Origin: Variovorax paradoxus
GTDB taxonomy: Bacteria > Pseudomonadota > Gammaproteobacteria > Burkholderiales > Burkholderiaceae_C
DNA: 64,000 nucleotides
Direction: 5' to 3'
NCBI RefSeq assembly: GCF_018614915.1
Contig: NZ_JAGGNU010000040.1
Location: 86,684 to 150,683, forward strand
Position 1 is the stretch's first letter. Every line of letters starts with the position of its first letter. Shown in pieces: positions 15,682 to 23,607 of this stretch. Under the pieces are notes generated by a model that saw only the letters and a list, made by a program, of their open reading frames with translations, had not been told where the DNA came from and made no database searches. Position numbers and translations under genes: made by a program.

Positions 15682-16812
15682 ATGCTGGAGCTGGAAAAAC
15701 TCAACGAATTCACCGGAAGCCACGGCGAGCTGCAGCGCGGCAAGGGGCTGGTCACCGGCACCATCGCGCTCTCGCTCGCGATCCTCTGCTTCCTGGGCGT
15801 GCTGGTCTTCCACTTTCCGCAGTACCTGAGCACGCCCGAGCTGCGCCGCAGCTACAACGTCGATCTGATGCGCATCGTGCTGCTGGTCGCGATGGTGATC
15901 GCAGGCGGCCTCGCGCTGGTGAACATCATCTTCAACCGCTCGCGCTGGCTCTCCTCCTTTGCCTTCCTGCTGGTCGCCGCGGCGGCGCTGCTGGGCGGCC
16001 ACAAGGTGCCGGTCAACGACTTCGCCGACAACACGCCCTACATCGGCCTGGACTGGTTCATCCTCGACCTGCTGGGCTCCTCGCTGATCTTTATCTTCAT
16101 CGAGAAGCTGTTCGCACACCGCAAGGAACAGCCGGTGTTCCGCGCCGAGTGGCAGACCGACTTCCACCACTTCGTCGTCAACCACATGATCGTGGGCTTC
16201 GTGCTGCTTGCCACCAACCTGCTGGTGCACAAGCTCTTCGGCTGGGCCGCCAACGACGGCGTGCGCGGCTGGATCGCCGGACTGCCCTTCTGGGCCGGCG
16301 TGCTGCTGATCATCCTGGTGGCCGACCTGGTGCAGTACTGGACGCACCGCGCCTACCACGAGGTGCCGCTGCTGTGGCGCCTGCATGCGGTGCACCACAG
16401 CGTGAAGAGCATGGACTGGATGGCCGGCTCGCGCCAGCACATCCTGGAGCTGCTGATCACCCGCACGCTGGTGCTGGCGCCGATCTACGTGCTGGGCTTC
16501 AGCAAGGAAGTGATCGATGCCTACATCGTGGTGGTCGGCTTCCAGGCGGTCTTCAACCACTGCAACGTGAGCGTGCGCCTCGGGCCGCTGCGCTACCTGA
16601 TCGTCACGCCGAACTTCCACCACTGGCACCACAGCCAGGACGACGAGGCGATCGACAAGAACTACGCCGCGCACTACGCCTTTCTCGACTACCTCTTCGG
16701 CACGGCCGTCAAGAGCACCAGGCTCTGGCCGGAGCACTACGGCGTGGTTGGCGACTACGTGCCCAACGGCTTCTTCAAGCAGCTGAAGTTCCCGTTCGTC
16801 TGGAAGGGATGA
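15682..16812 (+). CDS. Fatty acid hydroxylase / sterol desaturase family membrane protein
   Basis: A 376-residue integral membrane di-iron protein. Several hydrophobic helices precede the histidine boxes of the family: HRAYH, LHAVHH and HHWHHS in order. Bacterial members hydroxylate or desaturate lipids, carotenoids or sterol-like compounds; the substrate here cannot be told. GGGAG at 15670-15674 supports ATG 15682, and a TAAAAT box at 15642-15647 is a possible -10. The stop overlaps the start of the next flavoprotein gene, implying an operon. Confidence 0.85.
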   Translation: MLELEKLNEFTGSHGELQRGKGLVTGTIALSLAILCFLGVLVFHFPQYLSTPELRRSYNVDLMRIVLLVAMVIAGGLALVNIIFNRSRWLSSFAFLLVAAAALLGGHKVPVNDFADNTPYIGLDWFILDLLGSSLIFIFIEKLFAHRKEQPVFRAEWQTDFHHFVVNHMIVGFVLLATNLLVHKLFGWAANDGVRGWIAGLPFWAGVLLIILVADLVQYWTHRAYHEVPLLWRLHAVHHSVKSMDWMAGSRQHILELLITRTLVLAPIYVLGFSKEVIDAYIVVVGFQAVFNHCNVSVRLGPLRYLIVTPNFHHWHHSQDDEAIDKNYAAHYAFLDYLFGTAVKSTRLWPEHYGVVGDYVPNGFFKQLKFPFVWKG

Positions 16813-18008
16813 GTTTCGACGTCGTCGTCATCGGCGCCGGCGCGGCCGGCCTGTTCTGCGCGGGGATCGCGGGGCAACGCGGACGCAAGGTCCTGCTGCT
16901 CGACCACGGCGAGCGCATCGCCGAGAAGATCCGCATCTCCGGCGGCGGACGCGCCAACTTCACCAATCGCGAGCTGGACGTGCGCGCGCCGCAGCGCCAC
17001 TTCATCGGCGACAACCCGCATTTCTGCCGCTCGGCGCTGTCGCGCTACACGCCGCAGCAGTTCATCGAGCTGGTGCAGCGCCACGGCATCGCCTTCCACG
17101 AGAAGCACAAGGGCCAGCTCTTCTGCGACGGCTCCTCGCAACAGATCATCGACATGCTGCTGGCCGAGTGCGCCGGCGGCGGCGTCGACCACTGGCAGCC
17201 CTGCAGCGTCGGCGAAATCGGCTTCTCCGACCAAGCGGGCTACCGGATCGAAACCAGCCGCGGCACGGTCCATGCGCCCAAGCTGGTGGTGGCCACCGGC
17301 GGACTGTCCATTCCGCAGATCGGCGCCAGCGATTTCGGCTACCGCCTGGCCGCCCAGTTCGGGCTGCGCGTGGTCGCGCCGCGCCCGGCCCTGGTGCCCC
17401 TGACCTTCGGCGGCGAGGGCTGGGCGCCGTACGCCGAGCTGGCCGGCCTGGCCTTGCCGGTGCAGATCGAGACCGGCACCAAGAAGGAGCGCACCGTCTT
17501 TCTGGAGGATCTGCTCTTCACCCACCGCGGCCTCTCGGGCCCGGCGGTGCTGCAGATTTCGAGCTACTGGCAGCCGGGCGCGCCGCTCACCCTCGACTTC
17601 GCACCCGGCGTGGACATCGGGGCTGCCCTGGGGGAAGCCAAGCAGCGTTCGCGCAAGCGCATCGGCAACGAGTTGGCCGCGCTGGTGCCCGCGCGGCTGG
17701 CGGACGCCTGGGTCGGCCAGGACGCGGCGCTGCAGCGCCCGATCAACGAGGCGGCAGACCGGGCGCTCGCCGCGCTGGCCGAGCGCATCGGGCGCTGGCA
17801 GATCACGCCCAGCGGCACCGAGGGCTACAAGAAGGCCGAGGTCACGGCCGGCGGCATCGACACCCGCGAACTCTCGTCCCAGACCATGGAATCGAAGCAG
17901 CGCGGCCTGTACTTCATCGGCGAAGTGGTCGACGTGACGGGCTGGCTTGGTGGTTACAACTTCCAGTGGGCCTGGGCCAGCGCGCATGCCTGCGCGCACG
18001 CGTTATAA
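16809..18008 (+). CDS. BaiN/HI0933-family NAD(P)/FAD-dependent oxidoreductase
   Basis: A 399-residue flavoprotein. It begins SFDVVVIGAGAAGLFCAG, a Rossmann FAD motif, followed by the family stretch EKIRISGGGRANFTN and a C-terminal FAD-binding GGYNFQWAWASAHACA. Relatives include HI0933 and bile-acid reductase BaiN; the physiological substrate in proteobacteria is not established. It is coupled by ATGA to the upstream membrane hydroxylase gene, to which it might pass electrons, although this family is not a known redox partner. The rpsU -10 box overlaps its last codons. Confidence 0.88.
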   Translation: MSFDVVVIGAGAAGLFCAGIAGQRGRKVLLLDHGERIAEKIRISGGGRANFTNRELDVRAPQRHFIGDNPHFCRSALSRYTPQQFIELVQRHGIAFHEKHKGQLFCDGSSQQIIDMLLAECAGGGVDHWQPCSVGEIGFSDQAGYRIETSRGTVHAPKLVVATGGLSIPQIGASDFGYRLAAQFGLRVVAPRPALVPLTFGGEGWAPYAELAGLALPVQIETGTKKERTVFLEDLLFTHRGLSGPAVLQISSYWQPGAPLTLDFAPGVDIGAALGEAKQRSRKRIGNELAALVPARLADAWVGQDAALQRPINEAADRALAALAERIGRWQITPSGTEGYKKAEVTAGGIDTRELSSQTMESKQRGLYFIGEVVDVTGWLGGYNFQWAWASAHACAHAL

Positions 18009-18009
18009 T
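18004..18009 (+). promoter_or_regulatory. -10 box for rpsU
   Basis: A perfect TATAAT overlaps the stop codon of the preceding gene. No good -35 hexamer stands 17 bp upstream. Transcription from about 18016 would give a leader of roughly 100 nt with a 7-bp inverted repeat (CCTCAAC 18031-18037 and GTTGAGG 18055-18061). Confidence 0.5.
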
Positions 18010-18117
18010 GTCGGGCTAACTTTGGCCTCCCCTCAACGGCCTACCCCATTTTCAGTTGAGGAACCCGGCCCGGGGCCCGATCTTCCCCAGGCCAAATTCA
18101 ACAAGACCCATTTTTAA

Positions 18118-18330
18118 ATGACCACCATCCGCGTTAAAGAAAACGAGCCCTTCGACGTCGCGCTGCGCCGCTTCAAGCGCACCATCGAAAAGCTCGGCCT
18201 GCTGACCGACCTGCGCGCCCGCGAGTTCTACGAGAAGCCGACCGCCGAGCGCAAGCGCAAGAAGGCCGCAGCGGTCAAACGCCACTACAAGCGCGTGCGC
18301 AGCATGCAGCTTCCCAAGAAGCTGTACTGA
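18118..18330 (+). CDS. rpsU: 30S ribosomal protein S21
   Basis: A 70-residue basic protein of the small subunit platform, needed for initiation on natural mRNAs. It matches S21 throughout: it begins [20 protein letters not shown] and ends with a lysine/arginine-rich tail including [14 protein letters not shown]. Length is normal. It is followed by an intrinsic terminator at 18371-18407 before yqeY, the usual neighbour in betaproteobacteria. Confidence 0.98.
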
Positions 18331-18370
18331 GCATCCGCCGCGCTGGCGCCGAAGCCAGCGTCCGGTTCAG

Positions 18371-18407
18371 AGCCGCGCCAGGGACACCTGCCGCGGCTTT
18401 TGTTTTT
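18371..18407 (+). terminator. Intrinsic terminator after rpsU
   Basis: AGCCGCG at 18371-18377 pairs with CGCGGCT at 18392-18398, with further inner pairing of CAGG with CCTG, followed by a T-rich tail (TTTTGTTTTT). It separates rpsU from yqeY, though read-through is likely since no other strong yqeY promoter is seen. Confidence 0.8.
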
Positions 18408-18428
18408 AGCCTCCCAAGAAAGCCTGCC

Positions 18429-18878
18429 ATGAGCCTCAAGGACCAGATCACCGAAGACATGAAGACCGCGATGCGCGCCAAGGACTCGGAGCGCCTGGGC
18501 ACCATCCGCCTGCTGCTCGCCGCCCTCAAGCAGAAGGAAGTCGACGAGCGCATCGAGCTCGACGACGCGATGGTCGTGGCCATCGTCGACAAGCTGGTCA
18601 AGCAGCGCAAGGACTCGGTCGCCGCATTCACCCAGGGCGGCCGCATCGACCTGGCCGACAAGGAAGCCGCCGAGATCAAGGTGCTCGAGGTGTACCTGCC
18701 GCAACGCATGGGCGCGGACGAGATCGCGGCCGAGGTCGGGGCCATCGTGGCCGAGCTGGGCGCCAAGGGTCCGGGCGACATGGGCAAGGTGATGGGTGCG
18801 GTGAAGACCCGCCTGGCCGGCAAAGCCGACATGGGCCAGGTCAGCGCCGCCGTGAAGGCCGCGCTCTCGGGCGCTTGA
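18429..18878 (+). CDS. yqeY: GatB/YqeY domain protein
   Basis: A 149-residue cytoplasmic protein homologous to the tRNA-binding tail of the GatB amidotransferase subunit. The start is SLKDQITEDMKTAMRAKDSE and the fold is all-helical. It probably has a tRNA-related role, but no activity is established. The rpsU-yqeY order is conserved in many proteobacteria, often before dnaG; here a NUDIX gene follows, overlapping by a few bases. Confidence 0.93.
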   Translation: MSLKDQITEDMKTAMRAKDSERLGTIRLLLAALKQKEVDERIELDDAMVVAIVDKLVKQRKDSVAAFTQGGRIDLADKEAAEIKVLEVYLPQRMGADEIAAEVGAIVAELGAKGPGDMGKVMGAVKTRLAGKADMGQVSAAVKAALSGA

Positions 18879-18880
18879 GC

Positions 18881-19327
18881 GTGACGGCGCCCGTCCCCAA
18901 GGCGTGCGCCTGCCTGGTGGACGATCGGGGTCGGCTGCTGGTGTTCCACCACCCGGGGGACAGGAGCATGCAGCTGCCCAAGGGCACGATCGAGCCCGGC
19001 GAAACGCCCGAAGATGCGGTGCGGCGCGAGCTGCTGGAGGAGTCGGGCATCGACTACCGCGGCGAGCTGCTGCCGCTGGGCACGCTGGATCGCGAGTGCG
19101 AGGCCGGCATCGAGGGCAACGTGCTCCGGCATGCCCAGCTCTGGCATCTGTTCCTGATGCGTGCGCCGGCACCGCTGCCCGAGCGCTTCGAGCACGTGGC
19201 CATGGGCAGCCCGGAGGAAGACGGCCTGGTGTTCAGCTTCAGCTGGCTGGCGCCCGATGCGCCCCTGGACGGGTTCACGATGCCCTATGTCAACGCGATC
19301 GCCAGGGTGCGGGCCGCACTGGCCTAG
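18881..19327 (+). CDS. NUDIX hydrolase
   Basis: A 148-residue hydrolase of nucleoside-diphosphate-linked compounds. The NUDIX box is complete: G-TIEPG-E-TPEDAVR-RELLEESGI, with the metal-binding REXXEE glutamates. The substrate cannot be deduced. The start is uncertain: GTG 18881 is used here, while TTG 18875, overlapping the yqeY stop as TTGA, is in frame and would add two residues. It converges with pmbA, overlapping by four bases at the stop codons (19324-19327). Confidence 0.88.
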   Translation: MTAPVPKACACLVDDRGRLLVFHHPGDRSMQLPKGTIEPGETPEDAVRRELLEESGIDYRGELLPLGTLDRECEAGIEGNVLRHAQLWHLFLMRAPAPLPERFEHVAMGSPEEDGLVFSFSWLAPDAPLDGFTMPYVNAIARVRAALA

Positions 19328-20694
19328 CTACCTGCGATCTTCATCCGGTTGACGAGAATCGAGCCCGTGGTCTTCGCCCCGTAGTTGTAGGCATCGGCGC
19401 CGACCGCCTCGATGCCCAGCAGCATGTCCTTCAAGTTGCCGGCGATCGTGATCTCCTGCACCGGAAAGGCGATCTTGCCGTTCTCGACCCAGAAACCGCT
19501 CGCGCCGCGCGAGTAGTCGCCCGTCACGTAGTTGACGCCCTGCCCCATCAGTTCGATCACGAACAAGCCGGTGCCGAGCTTGGCGAGCATCGCGTCGAGG
19601 TTGTCGCCCTGCTTCGTCTGGCGCGAGCTCAGCGTGAGGTTGTGCGAGCCGCCGGCGTTGCCGGTGGTCTTCATGCCCAGCTTGCGCGCCGAGTAGGTGC
19701 TGAGGAAATAGCCCTCGAGCCGGCCGCCGTCGACCACCTTGCGCTTGCGGGTGGTCACGCCCTCGTCGTCGAAGGGCGAGCTGCCCTTGCCGCGCAGGAT
19801 GTGCGGATCTTCGAGCACGTCGATGTGCTTGGCCACGACCGGCTTGCCCAGCGAATCGAGCAGGAAGCTGCTCTTGCGATAGAGCGCACCGCCGCTGGTG
19901 GCCTGCACCAGGCCGCCCAAGAGCCCCGCCGCCAGCGGCGACTCGAACAGCACCGGGCACTCGGTGGTCTTGATCTTGCGCGACTTGAGGCGGCTCAGCG
20001 CGCGTTCCGCCGCATAGCGGCCGACGGCCTTCGGGCTCGCGAGCGCCTCGGCCGAGCGCATCGAGCTGTACCAGGCGTCGCGCTGCATGTCGTCGCCCTT
20101 GCCCGCGATCGGCGCCACCGAGATCGAATGCCGCGAACTCGCGTAGCCGCCGCGGAAGCCGCGCGTATGGGCACTGAAGAAATGGCTTTGCTGCGCCGAG
20201 ACGCCCGCGCCCTCGCTGTTGGTGATGCGCTTGTCGGTGGACAGCGCGGCGGCCTCGCATTCGAGCGCCAGTACAGCAGCCTGCTCGCTGCTGACGTCCC
20301 AGGGATGGAACAGGTCGAGGTCGGGCTGCTCGGTGACGATGTCGGCTTCGTCGGGCAGCCCGCTGACCGGATCTTCGGCCGTGAAGCGCGCGATGTCGTA
20401 GGCCGCCTGCACGGTCTGCGCGATGGCCGCCTCGGAAAAGTCCGACGTGCTCGCATTGCCGCGCCGATGGCCCACGTAGACCGTGACGCCGAGCGACTTG
20501 TCGCGGTTGCGTTCGACGTTCTCGAGTTCGCCCTTGCGCACCGAGACGCTGAGGCCGCAGCCTTCGGAGGCCTCGGCAGCGGCGTCGGTGGCACCGAGCT
20601 TCCTGGCGTGCGCCAGGGCCGAATCGACCAGGTTTTCGAAAAAGGGGCGGGTGTAGGCGAAGCCGGAATCGGCGCGCGATGAAGATGTGCTCAT
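19324..20694 (-). CDS. pmbA: TldE/PmbA family metalloprotease subunit
   Basis: A 456-residue homologue of PmbA (TldE), which with TldD forms the protease that matures microcin B17 and degrades CcdA in E. coli; TldE itself lacks the metal site. It matches along the whole length, including the C-terminal GDYSRGASGFWVENGKI region. ATG 20694 (MSTSSSRADSGF) is chosen over a longer in-frame start that would enter yjgA. It is divergent from yjgA, the same pairing as in E. coli. Confidence 0.93.
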   Translation of the reverse strand: MSTSSSRADSGFAYTRPFFENLVDSALAHARKLGATDAAAEASEGCGLSVSVRKGELENVERNRDKSLGVTVYVGHRRGNASTSDFSEAAIAQTVQAAYDIARFTAEDPVSGLPDEADIVTEQPDLDLFHPWDVSSEQAAVLALECEAAALSTDKRITNSEGAGVSAQQSHFFSAHTRGFRGGYASSRHSISVAPIAGKGDDMQRDAWYSSMRSAEALASPKAVGRYAAERALSRLKSRKIKTTECPVLFESPLAAGLLGGLVQATSGGALYRKSSFLLDSLGKPVVAKHIDVLEDPHILRGKGSSPFDDEGVTTRKRKVVDGGRLEGYFLSTYSARKLGMKTTGNAGGSHNLTLSSRQTKQGDNLDAMLAKLGTGLFVIELMGQGVNYVTGDYSRGASGFWVENGKIAFPVQEITIAGNLKDMLLGIEAVGADAYNYGAKTTGSILVNRMKIAGS

Positions 20695-20752
20695 GTGTTG
20701 GCTATGATACTTGCGCCCCCTGTTCCCGATGGTGCGGCCAACGATTGCCTCT

Positions 20753-21409
20753 ATGTCCCGCAAACCCAAAAAAGGCTACTTCGTCCGCGGCCAGTTCGTG
20801 GCCGAAGGCAGCGAACTCGATCTGGAGCTCAAGCGCGAGCTCAAGGGCACGGACGCTGCAAGCAAGACCGACCTCAAACGCGAAAGCACCGAGCTGCAGG
20901 CGCTGGGCGAGGCCCTGCTCACGCTGCGCGCCGGCCTGTCCGACAAGCTCGACCTTGGCGAAAAGCTGAAGGACGCGATAGCCGAAGCCAGGCGCATCAC
21001 CAATTTCGAAGGCAAGCGGCGCCAGATGCAGTTCATCGGCAAGCTGATGCGCGGCCTCGATGCGGCGACGCTCGATGCCGTGCGCGCCGCGCTCGACGAG
21101 CAGAACCGCGCCCCGGCCCAGGAAACCGCGATCCTGCACGAGGCCGAACGCTGGCGCGACCGCCTGATCGCCGACGACGACGCGCTCGGCGGCTGGATCG
21201 AGACCCACTCCGGCACCGATGCCCAGCAGCTGCGCGCACTGGTGCGCCAGGCTCGCAAGGACATCAAGGCCGGACCGCCCGGCGAGGCGCCGCGCCAAGC
21301 CAAGGCCTATCGCGAGGTGTTCCAGATCGTGCGCGCGCAGCTCGGCGTGCATGGCACCGACGACCATGCGGCCGAGGCCGCGGAGCAGTCGCGGGAGGAG
21401 GACGCATGA
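20753..21409 (+). CDS. yjgA: Ribosome-associated protein YjgA/DarP
   Basis: A 218-residue DUF615 protein that acts in late 50S subunit assembly. The opening MSRKPKKGYFVRGQFVAEGS and the central FEGKRRQMQFIGKLMR are family hallmarks. It is slightly longer than E. coli YjgA owing to an acidic/alanine C-terminal tail. A TATGAT box at 20703-20708 may serve as -10. The stop overlaps the 63-bp module start. Confidence 0.93.
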   Translation: MSRKPKKGYFVRGQFVAEGSELDLELKRELKGTDAASKTDLKRESTELQALGEALLTLRAGLSDKLDLGEKLKDAIAEARRITNFEGKRRQMQFIGKLMRGLDAATLDAVRAALDEQNRAPAQETAILHEAERWRDRLIADDDALGGWIETHSGTDAQQLRALVRQARKDIKAGPPGEAPRQAKAYREVFQIVRAQLGVHGTDDHAAEAAEQSREEDA

Positions 21410-21468
21410 GCCGCGGGGCCGTTCCCAAGGCGAATACCGCAGCGCGCAGCGCGAAGGTCTTTCAATGA
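21406..21468 (+). repeat. 63-bp coupling module, copy 2 (20-codon mini-ORF)
   Basis: Encodes MSRGAVPKANTAARSAKVFQ. The ATG overlaps the yjgA stop (ATGA 21406-21409) and the TGA overlaps the mog start (ATGA 21465-21468). It has the same length, and 52 of 63 positions identical, as the unit at 1711-1773. The conserved peptide core is PK-NTAA. The host genes are unrelated at the two sites, so the unit behaves as an independent mobile or duplicating spacer. Confidence 0.75.
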
Positions 21469-22064
21469 GCGATGCGTCGAATGCCTTCGACCCGGTGCGC
21501 ATCGGCATCGTCTCGATCAGCGACCGGGCCTCGAGCGGCGTCTATGAAGACAAGGGCCTGCCCGCGCTGCAGGAATGGCTGCAGCGCGCCCTGCACAACC
21601 CGATCAGCTTCGAATCACGCCTGATTCCCGACGAACAGGCGGGCATCAGCGCGGCGCTGATCGAGCTGGTGGACGCCGGCTGTTCGCTGGTCCTGACGAC
21701 CGGCGGCACCGGGCCGGCCCTGCGCGACGTGACGCCCGAGGCGACCCTGGCCGTCGCGCACAAGCAGATGCCGGGCTTCGGCGAGCAGATGCGCCAGATC
21801 AGCCTGCGCTTCGTGCCGACGGCGATTTTGTCGCGCCAGGTGGCGGTGATCCGCGACCGCAGCCTGATCATCAACCTGCCGGGGCAGCCGAAGTCGATCG
21901 CGGAGACGCTCGAAGGCCTGAAGAACGCCGACGGTTCGCAGGCCGTCCCCGGCATCTTTGCCGCGGTGCCCTACTGCATCGACCTCATCGGCGGCCCCTA
22001 TCTGGAGACCGACGACGCGGTGTGCAAGGCCTTCCGGCCCAAGTCCGCGATCCGGACCCGGTGA
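21465..22064 (+). CDS. mog: Molybdopterin adenylyltransferase
   Basis: A 199-residue MogA-type enzyme that adenylylates molybdopterin before molybdate insertion. Motifs are IGIVSISDRASSGVYEDKG at the N-terminus, the TTGGTGPALRDVTPEAT nucleotide loop and a LPGQPKSIAE region. It is needed for the bis-MGD cofactor of NasA in the same window. Translation appears coupled through the 63-bp module to yjgA. It converges with the aldehyde dehydrogenase gene after a three-base gap. Confidence 0.95.
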   Translation: MSDASNAFDPVRIGIVSISDRASSGVYEDKGLPALQEWLQRALHNPISFESRLIPDEQAGISAALIELVDAGCSLVLTTGGTGPALRDVTPEATLAVAHKQMPGFGEQMRQISLRFVPTAILSRQVAVIRDRSLIINLPGQPKSIAETLEGLKNADGSQAVPGIFAAVPYCIDLIGGPYLETDDAVCKAFRPKSAIRTR

Positions 22065-22067
22065 GAG

Positions 22068-23504
22068 TCAGGCCAGCGTGTAGGCAGTCTTCACCACCGT
22101 GAAGAACTCCTGCGCGTACCTGCCCTGCTCGCGCGGCCCGTAGCTCGAACCCTTGCGGCCGCCGAAGGGCACGTGGTAGTCCACCCCCGCGGTCGGCAGG
22201 TTCACCATCACCATGCCCGCCTGGCTGTGGCGCTTGAAGTGCGTCGCGTACTTCAGGCTGGTCGTCGCGATGCCTGCCGAGAGGCCGAACTCGGTGTCGT
22301 TCGCCGTTGCCAGCGCTTCCTCGTAGTTCTTCACGCGGATCACGCTGGCCACCGGCCCGAAGATCTCTTCCTTGTTGATGCGCATCGACGCCACCGACTC
22401 GCTGAAGAGCGCCGGCGACATGTAGTAGCCCTCGGTGTCCAGCTTCAGCCGCTCGCCGCCCGCCGCCAGCGTGGCACCCTCGCCCTGACCGATCTCGATG
22501 TAGTTCAGGTCCTGCTGCAGCTGGCTTTCGCTCGAGACCGGGCCGATGTCGGTGCCCTGCGCCAGCGCATCGCCGACCTTGATCTTCGCCATGCGCGCCT
22601 TCATCGCCTCGATGAACTTCGGGTAGATGCCTTCGGTCACGATCAGCCGGCTCGACGCGGTGCAGCGCTGGCCGGTGGAATAGAAGGCGCTCTGCACGCT
22701 GAGCTCGACGGCCTGCTCGAGGTTGGCGTCGTCGAGCACCACCTGCGGATTCTTGCCGCCCATCTCGAGCTGCACCTTCTTGTGCTTGGTCGCGCACTGC
22801 ACCGCGATGTTGCGGCCGACGCCGACCGAGCCGGTGAAGCTGATGGCGTGGATGCCCGGATGGTCGACCAGCGCATTGCCGATCACGCTGCCGCGGCCCA
22901 TCACGAGGTTGAACACGCCCGGCGGAATGCCCGAGCGGCTGATGATCTCAGCCAACGCCCAGGCGCAGCCGGGCACCAGGTCGGCGGGCTTCAACACCAC
23001 GCAATTGCCGAAGGCCAGCGCGGGCGCGATCTTCCAGGCCGGGATCGCGATCGGGAAATTCCACGGCGTGATGAGCCCGACCACGCCGATGGGCTCGCGC
23101 GTGATCTCGACCCCGATACCGGGGCGCACCGACGGAAGGACTTCGCCCGAGAGGCGCAGGCATTCGCCGGCGAAGAACTTGAAGATGTGGCCGGCGCGAG
23201 TGGCTTCGCCGATGCCTTCGGGCTTGGTCTTGCCCTCCTCGCGCGCGAGCAGGGTGCCCAGTTCTTCCTTGCGCGCCAGGATCTCGTTGCCGATCTTGTC
23301 GAGCGCATCGGAGCGCGCCTGGATGCCGCCGGTGGACCAGGCCGGGAAGGCCGCGGTGGCCGCCGCGACGGCCGCGTCCACCTGCGCGGCGTCGCCCTGG
23401 GCGTACTGGCCGAGCACGTCGCCCAGGTTGCTCGGATTGGTGTTCGGGCTGTAGCTGGCGCCGGCGCGCCATTCGCCGTTGATCAGGTTATCGAAGTTCT
23501 GCAT
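22068..23504 (-). CDS. 2-oxoglutarate semialdehyde dehydrogenase (ALDH family)
   Basis: A 478-residue NAD(P)-dependent aldehyde dehydrogenase. The catalytic cysteine is in GQRCTASSRL and the general base in LEMGGKNPQVV; the cofactor region includes TPWNFPIAIP. Placed beside kdgD, it is expected to oxidise 2,5-dioxopentanoate (2-oxoglutarate semialdehyde) to 2-oxoglutarate, the last step of the aldarate route. ATG 23504 is supported by AAGGA just upstream on the minus strand. A terminator lies between kdgD and this gene, so its expression may be lower than or independent of kdgD. Confidence 0.9.
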   Translation of the reverse strand: MQNFDNLINGEWRAGASYSPNTNPSNLGDVLGQYAQGDAAQVDAAVAAATAAFPAWSTGGIQARSDALDKIGNEILARKEELGTLLAREEGKTKPEGIGEATRAGHIFKFFAGECLRLSGEVLPSVRPGIGVEITREPIGVVGLITPWNFPIAIPAWKIAPALAFGNCVVLKPADLVPGCAWALAEIISRSGIPPGVFNLVMGRGSVIGNALVDHPGIHAISFTGSVGVGRNIAVQCATKHKKVQLEMGGKNPQVVLDDANLEQAVELSVQSAFYSTGQRCTASSRLIVTEGIYPKFIEAMKARMAKIKVGDALAQGTDIGPVSSESQLQQDLNYIEIGQGEGATLAAGGERLKLDTEGYYMSPALFSESVASMRINKEEIFGPVASVIRVKNYEEALATANDTEFGLSAGIATTSLKYATHFKRHSQAGMVMVNLPTAGVDYHVPFGGRKGSSYGPREQGRYAQEFFTVVKTAYTLA

Positions 23505-23530
23505 GGCATTTCCTTGGAAGTCGGTCGGAG

Positions 23531-23556
23531 AAAAAGAAAAGGCCGCCAGAGCGGCC
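23531..23556 (-). terminator. Minus-strand terminator between kdgD and the ALDH gene
   Basis: GGCCGC and GCGGCC (23541-23546 and 23551-23556) flank a four-base loop. On the minus strand the stem is followed by TTTTCTTTTT (complement of 23531-23540). It sits 26 bp before the ALDH start, inside what otherwise looks like one operon. Confidence 0.7.
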
Positions 23557-23607
23557 CCGCGCATCGGTGACTCTACGCCCACCGCGGCCTGCTGCGGCCT
23601 GTGCGGC

